The translations under genes and the position numbers were made by a program. A stretch of DNA of 64,000 bases from Curtobacterium guangdongense (GTDB taxonomy: Bacteria > Actinomycetota > Actinomycetes > Actinomycetales > Microbacteriaceae), in assembly GCF_049341845.1 (NCBI RefSeq), contig NZ_JBMPIT010000002.1, positions 1-64,000 on the forward strand, read 5' to 3'. The notes beneath the pieces were generated by a model. It did not search any database. It worked only from the letters and a program-made list of their open reading frames with translations, and was not told the origin of the DNA. Below are positions 16,547-24,926 of the stretch, one piece after another. The first letter of the stretch is position 1. Each line of letters opens with the position of its first letter.

Positions 16547-17588
16547 CGTCGTCGACCTCACCCGCCAGCTCGTCCGCATCCCCTCCGTCTCCGGTTCCCC
16601 CGGGGAGTCCGAGGTGCTCGCGCACCTCGCCGCACTCCTCGGCGACCGGTACGAGGTGCGCACGAGCTCCGACGACGACGGCTCCCTCCGCGCCGTCGCC
16701 GCCGTCCCCCGCTCGCCGACCGGACCGCTTGCCGTCTTCACCGGACACGTCGACGTCGTCCCGACCGGCGACCCCGACGCGTGGACGCACCCGCCGTTCG
16801 GCGCCGACCTCGTCGACGGCCGGATCTGGGGCCGCGGCACCACCGACATGAAGGGCGGCGTCGCCGCGATCGTGGCGGCACTCGATGCCGCTCCGGACGG
16901 CGCGGCGGTCGCCGCGCTCTTCACGGTCGAGGAGGAGACCGGGAGTCTCGGCGCCGCAGAGGCGGCGACCCTGCTCGACGGACTGGAGGCGAGCCTCCTG
17001 GTCGTCGCGGAACCCACCGACGGGCGCGTGGTGCGTGGACACCGCGGGGTCACCTGGCTCCGCGTCGTCACCGAGGGCGTCGCCGCGCACGGCAGCCTGC
17101 CGCACCTCGGTCGCGACGCGATCACCGGGCTGGCCGACGTGCTGGACCGCGCCGCGCGGTCCGGGACCGGGTGGGACACCCTGAACGTCGGGACGATCTC
17201 CGGCGGCACCGCGGTGAACGTCGTGCCGGACCACGCCGTCGCCGAGATCGACCTCCGCACGACCTCGCCCAGTGCCGACCCGGCTGCCTGGTGGCGTGCC
17301 CAGCCCGACCTGGCCGACGTCGAGCCGCTGCTGGACCTGCCCGCGGTGCTGCTCGACCCGGACGACCCGGTCGTGCACGCGCTCGGCATCGAACCGGACG
17401 ACCGGATCGTCGGGTACTTCACCGACGCCGCGGTCCTGGTCGGTGCGCTCGGCTGCGACCGGGTCGTGCTGCTCGGCCCGGGAGCGACCGACCTCGCCCA
17501 CCGTCGTGACGAGTCCGTCGCGGTGGACGCCCTGCACGACGCCGTCACCCGGTACACCGACCTGATCACCCGATGGAACTCGCGATGA
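16536..17588 (+). CDS. M20-family metallo-amidohydrolase (DapE/ArgE-like), second of cluster
   Basis: A 350-residue M20 enzyme, shorter than the first one. Metal and catalytic motifs: GHVDVVPTG (His71, Asp73), RGTTDMKGG (Asp104), VEEETGSLG (Glu132-133), then LVVAEPTDG, and a late His in TDLAHRRDES. A GTG start preceded by GGAG overlaps the DeoR gene by 11 bases. It ends inside the 5' region of the allophanate hydrolase gene. It does not look orthologous to the housekeeping DapE, given its catabolic neighbours; deacylation or deformylation of an amino compound is a reasonable expectation (inference). Confidence 0.85.
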   Translation: MATDVVDLTRQLVRIPSVSGSPGESEVLAHLAALLGDRYEVRTSSDDDGSLRAVAAVPRSPTGPLAVFTGHVDVVPTGDPDAWTHPPFGADLVDGRIWGRGTTDMKGGVAAIVAALDAAPDGAAVAALFTVEEETGSLGAAEAATLLDGLEASLLVVAEPTDGRVVRGHRGVTWLRVVTEGVAAHGSLPHLGRDAITGLADVLDRAARSGTGWDTLNVGTISGGTAVNVVPDHAVAEIDLRTTSPSADPAAWWRAQPDLADVEPLLDLPAVLLDPDDPVVHALGIEPDDRIVGYFTDAAVLVGALGCDRVVLLGPGATDLAHRRDESVAVDALHDAVTRYTDLITRWNSR

Positions 17589-17596
17589 GGAACACC

Positions 17597-19300
17597 ATGC
17601 CGACCACCACCACGCTCCGCCGCACCGCACGCGATGCCGTCGAGGAGGCACTCGCCCGCATCGACGGACTCGGACAGCCCGAGATCTGGATCACGCTCCG
17701 CCCGGCCTCCGTGCTCCGCGAGCTCGCCGCAGCGGTCGACACCAGGGTCGCCGCCGGTGCCGTCCTGCCGCTCGCCGGGTGGACCGTCGCGGTGAAGGAC
17801 AACATCGACGTCGCGGGACTCCCGACGACCGCTGCGTCGCCGTCCGTGCTGCACACCCCGGACACCAGCGCGCCGACCGTCGCACGGCTCGAGGCAGCCG
17901 GGGCGATCGTCGTCGGCAAGACGAACCTCGATCAGTTCGCGACGGGGCTCGTGGGGGCCAGGTCCCCGTACGGCACCCCGCACGCGGCCGGCGACGCGAC
18001 CCGGGTCTCCGGCGGGTCGAGCGCCGGGTCCGGGCTCGCGGTCGCGCACGGGATCGTCGACGTCGCGCTCGGTACCGACACCGCCGGTTCCGGCCGGGTC
18101 CCGGCGGCGTTCAACGACGTCGTGGGGATCAAGCCGACGCTCGGGCTGCTCTCCGCCGACGGAGTCGTCCCCGCGTCACCGTCGTACGACACGGTGTCGG
18201 TGTTCGCCAGGGACCTGGCGACCGCCGTCACCGCGACCGAGGTGATGACCGCGTCCGGCACGCCGCGCGCATGGCCCGGCGACGCACCCTTCGCCGCGCG
18301 GGGTCGTCGCATCGGCGTCGCCCGCGCTGCGGACCTCGCGACGATGTCGCCGTCCTGGCGCGCGGCGTACGACGCCACCGTCGCCGCGGTGTCCGCGGCG
18401 GGTGCCGACCTCGTCGAGCTCGACGTGTCGCCACTCGTCGACGTCGCCGCGCTGCTCTACGGCGGCGCGCTGCTGGCCGAGCGGGCGCAGGCGTTCGGCG
18501 CGTCGCTCGTCGAGCTCGGGGACGCGGCCGACCCGACCGTGGCGCGGATCGTGCTGCCCGCGATGGACGTCAGCGCCGTCGACCTGGTGCGCGATCAGCA
18601 GGCACTCGTCGCGGCGCGGCGGACCACCGATGCGCTGTGGGAGACGATCGACGCGCTGCTCCTGCCGACCGCACCGGGACACCCCACGCTCGCGGCCCTC
18701 GCCGAGGACCCCGTCGGGGTGAACGCGTGGGTCGGGACCTACACGAACTTCGTGAACCTGCTCGACCTCAGCGCCCTCGCGGTCCCGGCGGTCGGATCCA
18801 CGCGGTCCGAGCCGGTCGGCGTGAGCCTGATCGGACCGGCGTTCGCAGACCTGGCGCTGGCGGACCTCGCCGTCGGGCTCGGGCTCGCCGCCTCGGCCGG
18901 GGAGCCCGACGCGCTGTGGGGAGCGCCGAGCGTGGACCTCGTCGTGTTCGGGGCGCACCGCACGGGACAACCCCTGCACCACGAGCTCGTGCGCGCCGGC
19001 GGACGACTGCTCGGCACGGTCTCGACGGCGCCGGCCTACCGGATGGCGCGACTCGCGACGACACCGCCGAAGCCCGGGGTGTGGCGGACGGCATCCGGTG
19101 GCGAGTCGATCGTCGGCGAACGCTGGGCACTCCCTCCTGCCGGCTTCGCGACCTTCGCACTCGGGCTCGCCGCGCCCATGACGATCGGTCGTGTGGAGCT
19201 CGCTGACGGCTCGGACGTGCTCGGCTTCCTCTGCGAACCGCGCGCGCTCGACGGCGCCGAGGACGTCACGGCCGCACGCGATTGGCTCGCCGTGCGCTGA
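17597..19300 (+). CDS. atzF: Allophanate hydrolase (AtzF-like)
   Basis: A 567-residue protein. The amidase-signature domain has Lys67 (AVKDNIDVAG), Ser141 (VSGGSSAGSG) and nucleophile Ser165 (GTDTAGSGRVPA). It is followed by the AtzF-specific C-terminal domain of about 115 residues (VFGAHRTGQPLHHELVRAGG, then ALPPAGFATFALGLAAPM and DGSDVLGFLCEP). Allophanate hydrolases convert allophanate to ammonia and CO2, and the C-terminal domain is reported to act on N-carboxycarbamate. No urea carboxylase gene is in the window, so allophanate would have to come from another route. ATG 17597 is chosen because GAGGA precedes it; upstream ATGs at 17573 and 17585 lack an RBS. Last gene of the plus-strand cluster. 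Confidence 0.88.
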   Translation: MPTTTTLRRTARDAVEEALARIDGLGQPEIWITLRPASVLRELAAAVDTRVAAGAVLPLAGWTVAVKDNIDVAGLPTTAASPSVLHTPDTSAPTVARLEAAGAIVVGKTNLDQFATGLVGARSPYGTPHAAGDATRVSGGSSAGSGLAVAHGIVDVALGTDTAGSGRVPAAFNDVVGIKPTLGLLSADGVVPASPSYDTVSVFARDLATAVTATEVMTASGTPRAWPGDAPFAARGRRIGVARAADLATMSPSWRAAYDATVAAVSAAGADLVELDVSPLVDVAALLYGGALLAERAQAFGASLVELGDAADPTVARIVLPAMDVSAVDLVRDQQALVAARRTTDALWETIDALLLPTAPGHPTLAALAEDPVGVNAWVGTYTNFVNLLDLSALAVPAVGSTRSEPVGVSLIGPAFADLALADLAVGLGLAASAGEPDALWGAPSVDLVVFGAHRTGQPLHHELVRAGGRLLGTVSTAPAYRMARLATTPPKPGVWRTASGGESIVGERWALPPAGFATFALGLAAPMTIGRVELADGSDVLGFLCEPRALDGAEDVTAARDWLAVR

Positions 19301-19358
19301 GCGCGGACCGGGCCAGAGCAGCGCGGGCCGGGCCAGCAGCGCTGACCGGGTCAGAGCA
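19301..19358. repeat. Three short tandem repeats between convergent genes
   Basis: Three imperfect units of about 20 bases (GCGCGGACCGGGCCAGAGCA, then an 18-base and a 20-base version) fill the gap after the allophanate hydrolase. The third runs into the last codons of the M28 peptidase on the other strand. No convincing terminator stem was seen here. Confidence 0.6.
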
Positions 19359-20523
19359 GCGCGGGCGGGGCGGCACGCCGCGGCCGCGGGAGCGTCTCGG
19401 CGAGGGACCTGGCGAGGGGCACCGTCCACGCGACGTTGCGGGCGATCCCCGGGTTCGGGGTGTCCGACGGCTGGTGCAGCCGGTGCAGGTCGTTGAACGT
19501 CAGGAACACCGACGGGATCCCCACCGCGTGGAAGGACGCGTCGTCGGTGCCGCGGGTCGGTGGGAAGCGGTCCACCGTGCGGAGCGTCCGACCGGTTGCA
19601 TCGGCGTGCGCGGCGATCGCGTCGCGGACGTCGAAGCCGAACGCCTCCGGCCCCACGAACGTCTCGAGGTGGTCGCCCCGGCCGAGCCCGTCGAGGTTCA
19701 GCACGAAGTCGATCTGATCGCGGTCCGGCTCCGAGAGCAGGCCGACGTGGTGTCGGGAGCCGAGCAGGTGCCACTCCTCGGCGGTGAACCACACGATGCG
19801 GATCGACCGCGCCGGCGGTTCCGTCGCCCAGAGCTCGGCGAGCATGAGGAGCGCGATCGACCCGCTGCCGTTGTCGTACGCGCCGACCGTGTTGTAGAAG
19901 CTGTCGAGGTGCCCGCAGACGACGACCGTGCCGGCGGACGGGTCCGTGCCCGCGATGTCGACGACGAGGTTGTCGGACTCGGAACGGTCCCGCGGTCCGG
20001 AGTCGAGCGTCACCGACACCTCGACGGCGTCGTGGTCGGCGATCCACTCCGCGAGCTGCAGCCCGTCCAGGTGCCCGATCGCCAGGTGTGCGACGTCCTC
20101 GGCGGATCCGCTCGGCAGCGGTTGCGGCGCGGCCGGACCACCGTCGCGGGCGTGGACCACGGCGGCGATCCGACCCGAGGCGTCCCGCACCCCGAAGCGC
20201 TGCCAGACGATGGAGTCGCCCCAGATGCCCTCTGGTCCCAGCACCTCGAGCCGTCCGGAGACGACTCCGTCGGTCCCGGCGCTCCAGAGCATCGGCCAGG
20301 CCGGGAGCTCTCGCGTGACGGGGGCCGTGACGCGGACGCTCCGGACGGACCCCGGGTGCCAGCCGGGCAGCGACACGGTCTCGCGGCGGACGTCGAGCCC
20401 GACTGCCTGGACCGACGACTCGATCCAGGACGCGGCGGCGGCCATCCCGGACGTGCCGTGGAACCGCGGGCCGTGGGACACGAGCTCCTCGAGCAGGGCG
20501 AGGGCACGGTCGGGTGTGGTCAT
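19351..20523 (-). CDS. M28-family zinc aminopeptidase
   Basis: A 390-residue M28 peptidase without an evident signal peptide. The two-zinc site is readable: VVCGHLDS (His205), GAYDNGSGS (Asp217), FTAEEWHLLG (Glu249 base, Glu250 ligand), LNLDGLG (Asp278) and a late His in DLHRLHQPSD (347 or 350). An insert resembling the PA domain lies at about residues 55-150. It is the last gene of a three-gene operon, overlapping the upstream TenA-like gene by 4 bases. Family members release N-terminal amino acids or open small cyclic amides; the real substrate is unknown. Confidence 0.85.
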   Translation of the reverse strand: MTTPDRALALLEELVSHGPRFHGTSGMAAAASWIESSVQAVGLDVRRETVSLPGWHPGSVRSVRVTAPVTRELPAWPMLWSAGTDGVVSGRLEVLGPEGIWGDSIVWQRFGVRDASGRIAAVVHARDGGPAAPQPLPSGSAEDVAHLAIGHLDGLQLAEWIADHDAVEVSVTLDSGPRDRSESDNLVVDIAGTDPSAGTVVVCGHLDSFYNTVGAYDNGSGSIALLMLAELWATEPPARSIRIVWFTAEEWHLLGSRHHVGLLSEPDRDQIDFVLNLDGLGRGDHLETFVGPEAFGFDVRDAIAAHADATGRTLRTVDRFPPTRGTDDASFHAVGIPSVFLTFNDLHRLHQPSDTPNPGIARNVAWTVPLARSLAETLPRPRRAAPPALL

Positions 20524-21191
20524 CGGGAGACCTCCAGAACAGGGATGAGAGCGGGGTAGACGGCGTCGTGGAAGGCGTCCTCGGCGGCGAGCGTGTCCAG
20601 GAACCACCCGACGACGGTCGTGTCGTCGACCGAGTCGGGGATCGCATCGACCGCGTGGGCGAGTTCCTCGACCCCGGCGACGAACGGCGGGGCGGCGTGC
20701 ATCGCGATCCAGACCCGCAGGTCGGTGAACCGCTCGACCGGGAGCGACGCCGCTCGCCGGCACCACCCGGAGTACAGCGTCTCGGCCGCGAACATCGCGG
20801 TCACGGCGCCGGGCGCACCGTGCTCGGTGGTGAGCCGGAGGACGTGTGCGGCGAGCACCTCGGACCGCGCCACGGCGTCGGCGAGGCGATCCGGGCCTCC
20901 AGGCCATCGCGACCGGACCGTGCGGAACCAGCCGAGCTGCGGACCGACCAGGCCGGCGACGGCGCGGGCGTGCCCGGCGACCGTCGGCCAGTCCTCGGCG
21001 GTCCACGCGAGGTACCCGGTGACCCGCGTGGCGGTGCGGACGAAGCGCTCCTCGATCGCCAGGTAGGCGGCGAAGGCGTCGTCGTCGATCGTGCCGTCGG
21101 TCGCCTCGCGGACGAACCGGACGTCGGCCGACGCACGGAGCGCACCGGCCGACGCCGCGAGCACACGGTCGCTCCGGCGCGCGGACGTCAC
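20520..21191 (-). CDS. TenA/PqqC-superfamily protein (probable)
   Basis: 223 residues, predicted all-helical. The pattern FVREATDGTIDDDAFAAYL near the start and the closing LRVWIAMHAAPPFVAGVEEL match the layout of TenA (thiaminase II) proteins, with a Cys in YSGWC in the position range of the TenA nucleophile. TenA hydrolyses aminopyrimidine thiamine-breakdown products, but many members have no known role. The GTG start overlaps the stop of the ThuA-like gene and its own stop overlaps the M28 start, so all three are coupled. I am fairly sure of the fold and unsure of the function. Confidence 0.6.
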   Translation of the reverse strand: MTSARRSDRVLAASAGALRASADVRFVREATDGTIDDDAFAAYLAIEERFVRTATRVTGYLAWTAEDWPTVAGHARAVAGLVGPQLGWFRTVRSRWPGGPDRLADAVARSEVLAAHVLRLTTEHGAPGAVTAMFAAETLYSGWCRRAASLPVERFTDLRVWIAMHAAPPFVAGVEELAHAVDAIPDSVDDTTVVGWFLDTLAAEDAFHDAVYPALIPVLEVSR

Positions 21192-21934
21192 CGCGCGGTC
21201 AGCCACCGCACCAGCCCGTCGAACAGCGCCGGGTAACCGGACCAGTCCTCGCAGAACGCCGGGGGCGCCCAGTGCGGCGAGCAGTCGCTCGTGAAGACGG
21301 CGGTGCGACCGGCTCCCTCGGTGCGGAGGGCGACCAGCGGGTCGCCGTCGATGGTCACCGGGACGACGGCGTCGGCCTTCGCCACGGTGCGGTTGTACCC
21401 GAGGAGCGCCGGCCAGGTCCCCTCGACACCCGTCAGGACGTCGTGCGCCGCCGCCACCGTCGCGACCGAGCCCGCCGGTCGCTCGACCCGGTCGTCGTAC
21501 GGCGCGATGTCCACGGGCAGGACGTCGGCGATCCGGGTGCCCGCGTAGGCCCCGCGCGCCTGCCATCCGGAGAAGGACAGGTAGCCGCCGATCATCATGA
21601 GGGCGCCGCCCGCCGTGACCCAGTCCGCGAGCGTCGCGATCCGGTCGAACCCGGGAACGGATCGCTCGAAGACGCCTGGTGCCAGCTGCAGGGAGTTCGC
21701 ACCGATGTCGGACAGCACGACGACGTCGTACGCGTCGAGCGCTTCCGGTGTCTCCGGGAAGTCGGTCGGGACGAGGTGTCCGGGCAGGTGCACGACCTCG
21801 TGGCCGGTCGCCGTCAGAGCGGCCCGGAGCTGAGTGACGCCCTCGGCGTAGGAGTGCACGGTGAACTCGTCGACACCCTTGGCGTGCGTCGTGGTGGTGA
21901 TCCAGCTCTCGCCGGCGATGAGGATGCGGGCCAT
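21188..21934 (-). CDS. ThuA-like / class I glutamine-amidotransferase-fold protein
   Basis: A 248-residue protein of the cytoplasmic GATase1-like family. It begins RILIAGESWITTTTHAKG, continues with VVVLSDIGANSLQL and WVTAGGALMMIGGYLSFSG, and closes with TSDCSPHWAP. This flavodoxin-like fold is often found in sugar-utilisation and peptide-utilisation clusters with LacI regulators; the biochemical role is not established. First gene of the minus-strand operon; the divergent LacI regulator and its palindromic operators lie in the 150-base gap upstream. Confidence 0.7.
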   Translation of the reverse strand: MARILIAGESWITTTTHAKGVDEFTVHSYAEGVTQLRAALTATGHEVVHLPGHLVPTDFPETPEALDAYDVVVLSDIGANSLQLAPGVFERSVPGFDRIATLADWVTAGGALMMIGGYLSFSGWQARGAYAGTRIADVLPVDIAPYDDRVERPAGSVATVAAAHDVLTGVEGTWPALLGYNRTVAKADAVVPVTIDGDPLVALRTEGAGRTAVFTSDCSPHWAPPAFCEDWSGYPALFDGLVRWLTAR

Positions 21935-21970
21935 GGTCGTCCTTCGGGGTACGGGCGGTGCGACTGCGTT

Positions 21971-21984
21971 GGCAATCGATTGCC
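21971..21984. promoter_or_regulatory. LacI-type operator, perfect 14-bp palindrome
   Basis: GGCAATCGATTGCC is fully palindromic with a central CG step, the hallmark of LacI/GalR-family sites. It lies 37 bases upstream of the ThuA-like start, where it would block that operon's promoter. Confidence 0.8.
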
Positions 21985-22049
21985 CGTCGACGCTATCCAG
22001 GATCGGCTCACCATGGGTTACGGTTGCGTTACACCGGGCCGGGAGGCTC

Positions 22050-22062
22050 GGCAATCGTTGCC
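22050..22062. promoter_or_regulatory. Second LacI-type operator
   Basis: GGCAATCGTTGCC shares both half-sites with the 21971 operator but lacks one central base. It sits 23 bases before the LacI gene's ATG, so autoregulation, and looping between the two sites about 79 bases apart, are plausible. Confidence 0.7.
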
Positions 22063-22084
22063 CAGTTCGTCTCCCGGAGGTCGC

Positions 22085-23077
22085 ATGGCCGTCACCCTCG
22101 CCGACGTCGCCACGCGCGCGGGCGTCTCGATCACGACGGCGTCACGGGTCCTGTCGCGCTCGCGCACGGTCTCCCCCGGCATCGCCGAGGCCGTCACCCG
22201 CGCCGCCGCCGAACTCGGGTACGCCGGCAACGGGGTCGCCCGGGCACTCCGCCGGCAGCGCACCGACGCCGTCGGGATGGTCGTGCCGAGCATCCGGAAC
22301 CCGTTCTTCACCGCCCTCGTGGACGCGGTCGAACGATCGCTGCAGCGAAGCGGCCGCGTGCTCTACCTCTGCGACGCCCGCGACGATCCCGCGGTCGAGG
22401 CTGCGCACCTCCGCTCACTGGTCGCCCGCGGCGTGGACGGCATCGTCGTGAGCCCGTGCGCCGACGACCGGAGCACCCCGGCCGTGGTCGCCGCCGCGGC
22501 ACGGGTACCCCTCGTGCAGCTCGACCGGCACGTCCCGGAGCCCGTCGCCGACTGGGTGGGGATCGACGACCGGGCGGCGATGGACCTGGTGGTCGGGCGG
22601 CTCGCGGACCGGGGCGTCACGTCGGCGGCGTTCGTCACCGCTGCCCGGTCGAACTCGTCCGTCCGGGAGCGTCAGGCCGGCTTCGACGCCGCGTGCGGGC
22701 GGCACGGCATCCGGACCGACCCGTCGTGGGTGGTGCCGTGCGGGTTCTCGATCGAGGACGGGATCGCGGCGGGGACCGCGCTGCTCGCGCTGCCGTCCCG
22801 GCCGGAGGGGGTGGTGTGCGCGGACGACCTCATCGCGATCGGCGTCGTGCACGCGCTCGGCGCCGCCGGGGTGCGCGTGCCGGACGACGTGGCCGTCACC
22901 GGGCTCGACGACGTGGAGTTCGCGCCGTACGTCGACCCGCCGCTCACCACCGTGCGGCAGCCGATCGCCCGGATGGCGGACGAGGTGCTCCGGCTGCTCG
23001 ACCGGTCTGGGGCCGCCCGTGCCGCGGGCGAGCGGGTGACGTTGCCGCCCGAACTGGTCGTCCGCGCGTCGGCCTGA
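22085..23077 (+). CDS. LacI-family transcriptional regulator
   Basis: A 330-residue repressor with an N-terminal LacI HTH (TLADVATRAGVSITTASRVL, residues 4-23) and hinge helix (NGVARALRRQRT), followed by a periplasmic-binding-protein-like ligand domain that ends VTGLDDVEFAPYVDPPLTTV. ATG follows CCCGGAGG. It is divergent from the M28/TenA/ThuA-like operon with two matching palindromes between them, so it very likely controls that operon and itself. Ligand unknown. Confidence 0.92.
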   Translation: MAVTLADVATRAGVSITTASRVLSRSRTVSPGIAEAVTRAAAELGYAGNGVARALRRQRTDAVGMVVPSIRNPFFTALVDAVERSLQRSGRVLYLCDARDDPAVEAAHLRSLVARGVDGIVVSPCADDRSTPAVVAAAARVPLVQLDRHVPEPVADWVGIDDRAAMDLVVGRLADRGVTSAAFVTAARSNSSVRERQAGFDAACGRHGIRTDPSWVVPCGFSIEDGIAAGTALLALPSRPEGVVCADDLIAIGVVHALGAAGVRVPDDVAVTGLDDVEFAPYVDPPLTTVRQPIARMADEVLRLLDRSGAARAAGERVTLPPELVVRASA

Positions 23078-23117
23078 GCTGGGCGGGGTGCGGGCGCGCG
23101 GTCGCGCGGGCGGCCCC

Positions 23118-23183
23118 GAGTTCCGGGCTGCGCGACAGTTCTCGCGCTCGACGGCGCGAGAACTGTCGCCAGACGCGGAACTC
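23118..23183. terminator. Long bidirectional hairpin between convergent genes
   Basis: The core stem GCGACAGTTCTCGCGC / GCGCGAGAACTGTCGC (23132-23169) is perfect over 16 bp with a 6-base loop, and outer arms GAGTTCCG / CGGAACTC extend it. It lies between the LacI gene and the stop of the oxidoreductase gene and can terminate both. Its length and symmetry also resemble a dispersed palindromic element. Confidence 0.75.
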
Positions 23184-24099
23184 AGCGCTTGACGGCGTCG
23201 ATCTTCAGCATCTTGGCGATGACGCTGTCGAGCTCGCTGTCGTCGAAGACCTGCTTCCAGTCCTCCTTGATGAGCTTGTCGCGGCCGTAGCCCATCGCGA
23301 TGTGGCAGGCGTCCGAGAACGGGTTCGAGCCGCGCAGGCCGTTCGTCAGGGCGATCCAGGTGTGGCCGTAGAGCATGGCGCGGGCGGCCTCGCGGGGCAC
23401 GCCGACACCGGTGACGGTCTCCTCGAGCGCGTCGTTGAGGAAGTCGCCGATCATGCACGCGATGGTCTCGACGAGCGTCGGCTCGAGGACGGCGAGCTGC
23501 TTCACCGTGACCCAGTGCACCTGGATGACGGGCGCGTACATGGTCGTGATGACGGCCTCGGCGATCGCCTTGGCGGTGCCGCCCTCGTCACCGAGGGACT
23601 CCGAGGCGTCGAAGGCGGCGATGACCTCCTGCGGGGCGGCGATGCCACCGAAGGTGTCGTCCCACTCCTCCTTGGTGGTGCGCTCGAGGAACACCGACGG
23701 GTGGCACGGGTGCGCGACGGCGTAGTGGATGTCGTCGCGCTTCGCGAGCAGCCCGGCGTAGGCGGCGGCCGGGTCGAGGGTCAGGATGCTGGCACCCGAC
23801 TTCATGACGGGGACAAGCTGCTCGGAGATGCTGCCGAGCAGGACGTCCGGCACGGCGAGGATCACGACGTCGGCGACCTTGGCCGCCTCGACGCTGTCGG
23901 TGAGCGACCGGCCGAGGGCCTCGATGCGCTCCTGCCCGGCGGGCGAGGCCTCGCTGTAGAGCGTCGTGTACTCGCTCTTCGCGAAGTTGTTCGAGACGCG
24001 CGTGCCCATCTTGCCGCCGGCGCCGATCACGGCGACGGTGACGTCGGCCGTACCGGACCCGGCAGCGACGGTGTGGGTGGTGATGGCGGTGTCGGTCAT
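23182..24099 (-). CDS. ApnO-like NAD-dependent oxidoreductase (phosphogluconate-dehydrogenase C-terminal family)
   Basis: 305 residues with a Rossmann start (TVAVIGAGGKMGTRVSNNF) after a 19-residue tail, then AHPCHPSVF and an all-helical C-terminal half like that of 6-phosphogluconate dehydrogenase. The closest named family I recall is D-apionate oxidoisomerase (ApnO), which makes 3-oxo-isoapionate; other members are uncharacterised. Last gene of a six-gene operon, overlapping the isomerase gene by 4 bases. The kinase in this operon is of DhaK type, not the OiaK type known to follow ApnO, so the exact substrate is open. Confidence 0.7.
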   Translation of the reverse strand: MTDTAITTHTVAAGSGTADVTVAVIGAGGKMGTRVSNNFAKSEYTTLYSEASPAGQERIEALGRSLTDSVEAAKVADVVILAVPDVLLGSISEQLVPVMKSGASILTLDPAAAYAGLLAKRDDIHYAVAHPCHPSVFLERTTKEEWDDTFGGIAAPQEVIAAFDASESLGDEGGTAKAIAEAVITTMYAPVIQVHWVTVKQLAVLEPTLVETIACMIGDFLNDALEETVTGVGVPREAARAMLYGHTWIALTNGLRGSNPFSDACHIAMGYGRDKLIKEDWKQVFDDSELDSVIAKMLKIDAVKR

Positions 24100-24926
24100 G
24101 ATTCCTTGCTCCTGGTGTACTCGATGGTGTGTTCGGTCCACGCCGCCTCGACGCGCGTGGTGGTCTGTGCCGGGTCGCCGTCTGCGCCCACGGTGGCGTC
24201 CTGCCACGGGAGCCAGAACTCGATGACCCGGTTGATGTCTCGGCCGTGCGGGTCGATCGCGTCCCTGATGGCCACGTGGTCGACACGTCCGGTGCCGATC
24301 GGGACGCCGGTGTACTGGAACCCGACCCATCCCGGCGAGCGGGTGAAGTCGGCGTCCTTGACGTGCCAGTTCCGGGTGTGTGGGGCGCACGCGGCGACGA
24401 CGTCGGACGGGTGTTCCAGGTTCGCGACGGTGTTCGCCGGGTCCAGGCAGATCCCGAGGGCCGGGGATGCGACCGCTGCGACGAGGGCGACGAGGTCCGC
24501 GGTCGGTACGACCTCGTACGTCTCGAGGGCGAGCGTCACGCCGGCGGCCTCGTACGCGGGCAGCGCCTCACGAAGGCGACGTTCGGTCTCGTCACAGGAC
24601 GGCAGGTCGTCGCCGGAACTCCACATCGAGCGGACGAGCGTCGCGCCGAGCGCCCCCGCGATGTGCAGGTACCGCGCGAGGTGCGCCGGCGCGGTCCCCC
24701 TGGTCCCCACCTCCAGCACGAGCCCGAGTTCGTCTGCGAGCGAGCGGATGGCGGCCAGCCGCTCGTCCGACGCGGTGTCGAGCGGCAGGTGGTCGCAGAT
24801 CTGGAAGAGGTCGACCCCGTGCGCTGCCGCATCGCGCATCGCGTCGTCGAGCGACATCGGCGACGGCACACGGTCGGACATCCGCCAGAAGTAGGCGTAC
24901 GTGGAGAGCCCGAGGAGCGACGTCAT
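24096..24926 (-). CDS. Sugar-phosphate isomerase/epimerase (AP endonuclease 2 family TIM barrel)
   Basis: 276 residues with xylose-isomerase-like TIM-barrel features: GVDLFQICDHLPLD, a metal Glu in LALETYE, ICLDPANTVANLE and NWHVKDADF (His and Asp ligands), and a final Glu in VIEFWLP. Such proteins isomerise or epimerise small ketoses or inositols. Starts in an ATGA overlap with the TIM-like gene and ends in one with the oxidoreductase gene. Together with that oxidoreductase it probably extends the kinase/isomerase module to a second substrate (inference). Confidence 0.8.
   Translation of the reverse strand: MTSLLGLSTYAYFWRMSDRVPSPMSLDDAMRDAAAHGVDLFQICDHLPLDTASDERLAAIRSLADELGLVLEVGTRGTAPAHLARYLHIAGALGATLVRSMWSSGDDLPSCDETERRLREALPAYEAAGVTLALETYEVVPTADLVALVAAVASPALGICLDPANTVANLEHPSDVVAACAPHTRNWHVKDADFTRSPGWVGFQYTGVPIGTGRVDHVAIRDAIDPHGRDINRVIEFWLPWQDATVGADGDPAQTTTRVEAAWTEHTIEYTRSKES

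Noticed and set aside
16536..17588. Housekeeping DapE of lysine biosynthesis
   Set aside because: It lies inside a catabolic operon, overlaps a DeoR gene and is accompanied by a second M20 gene; motifs alone do not define DapE.
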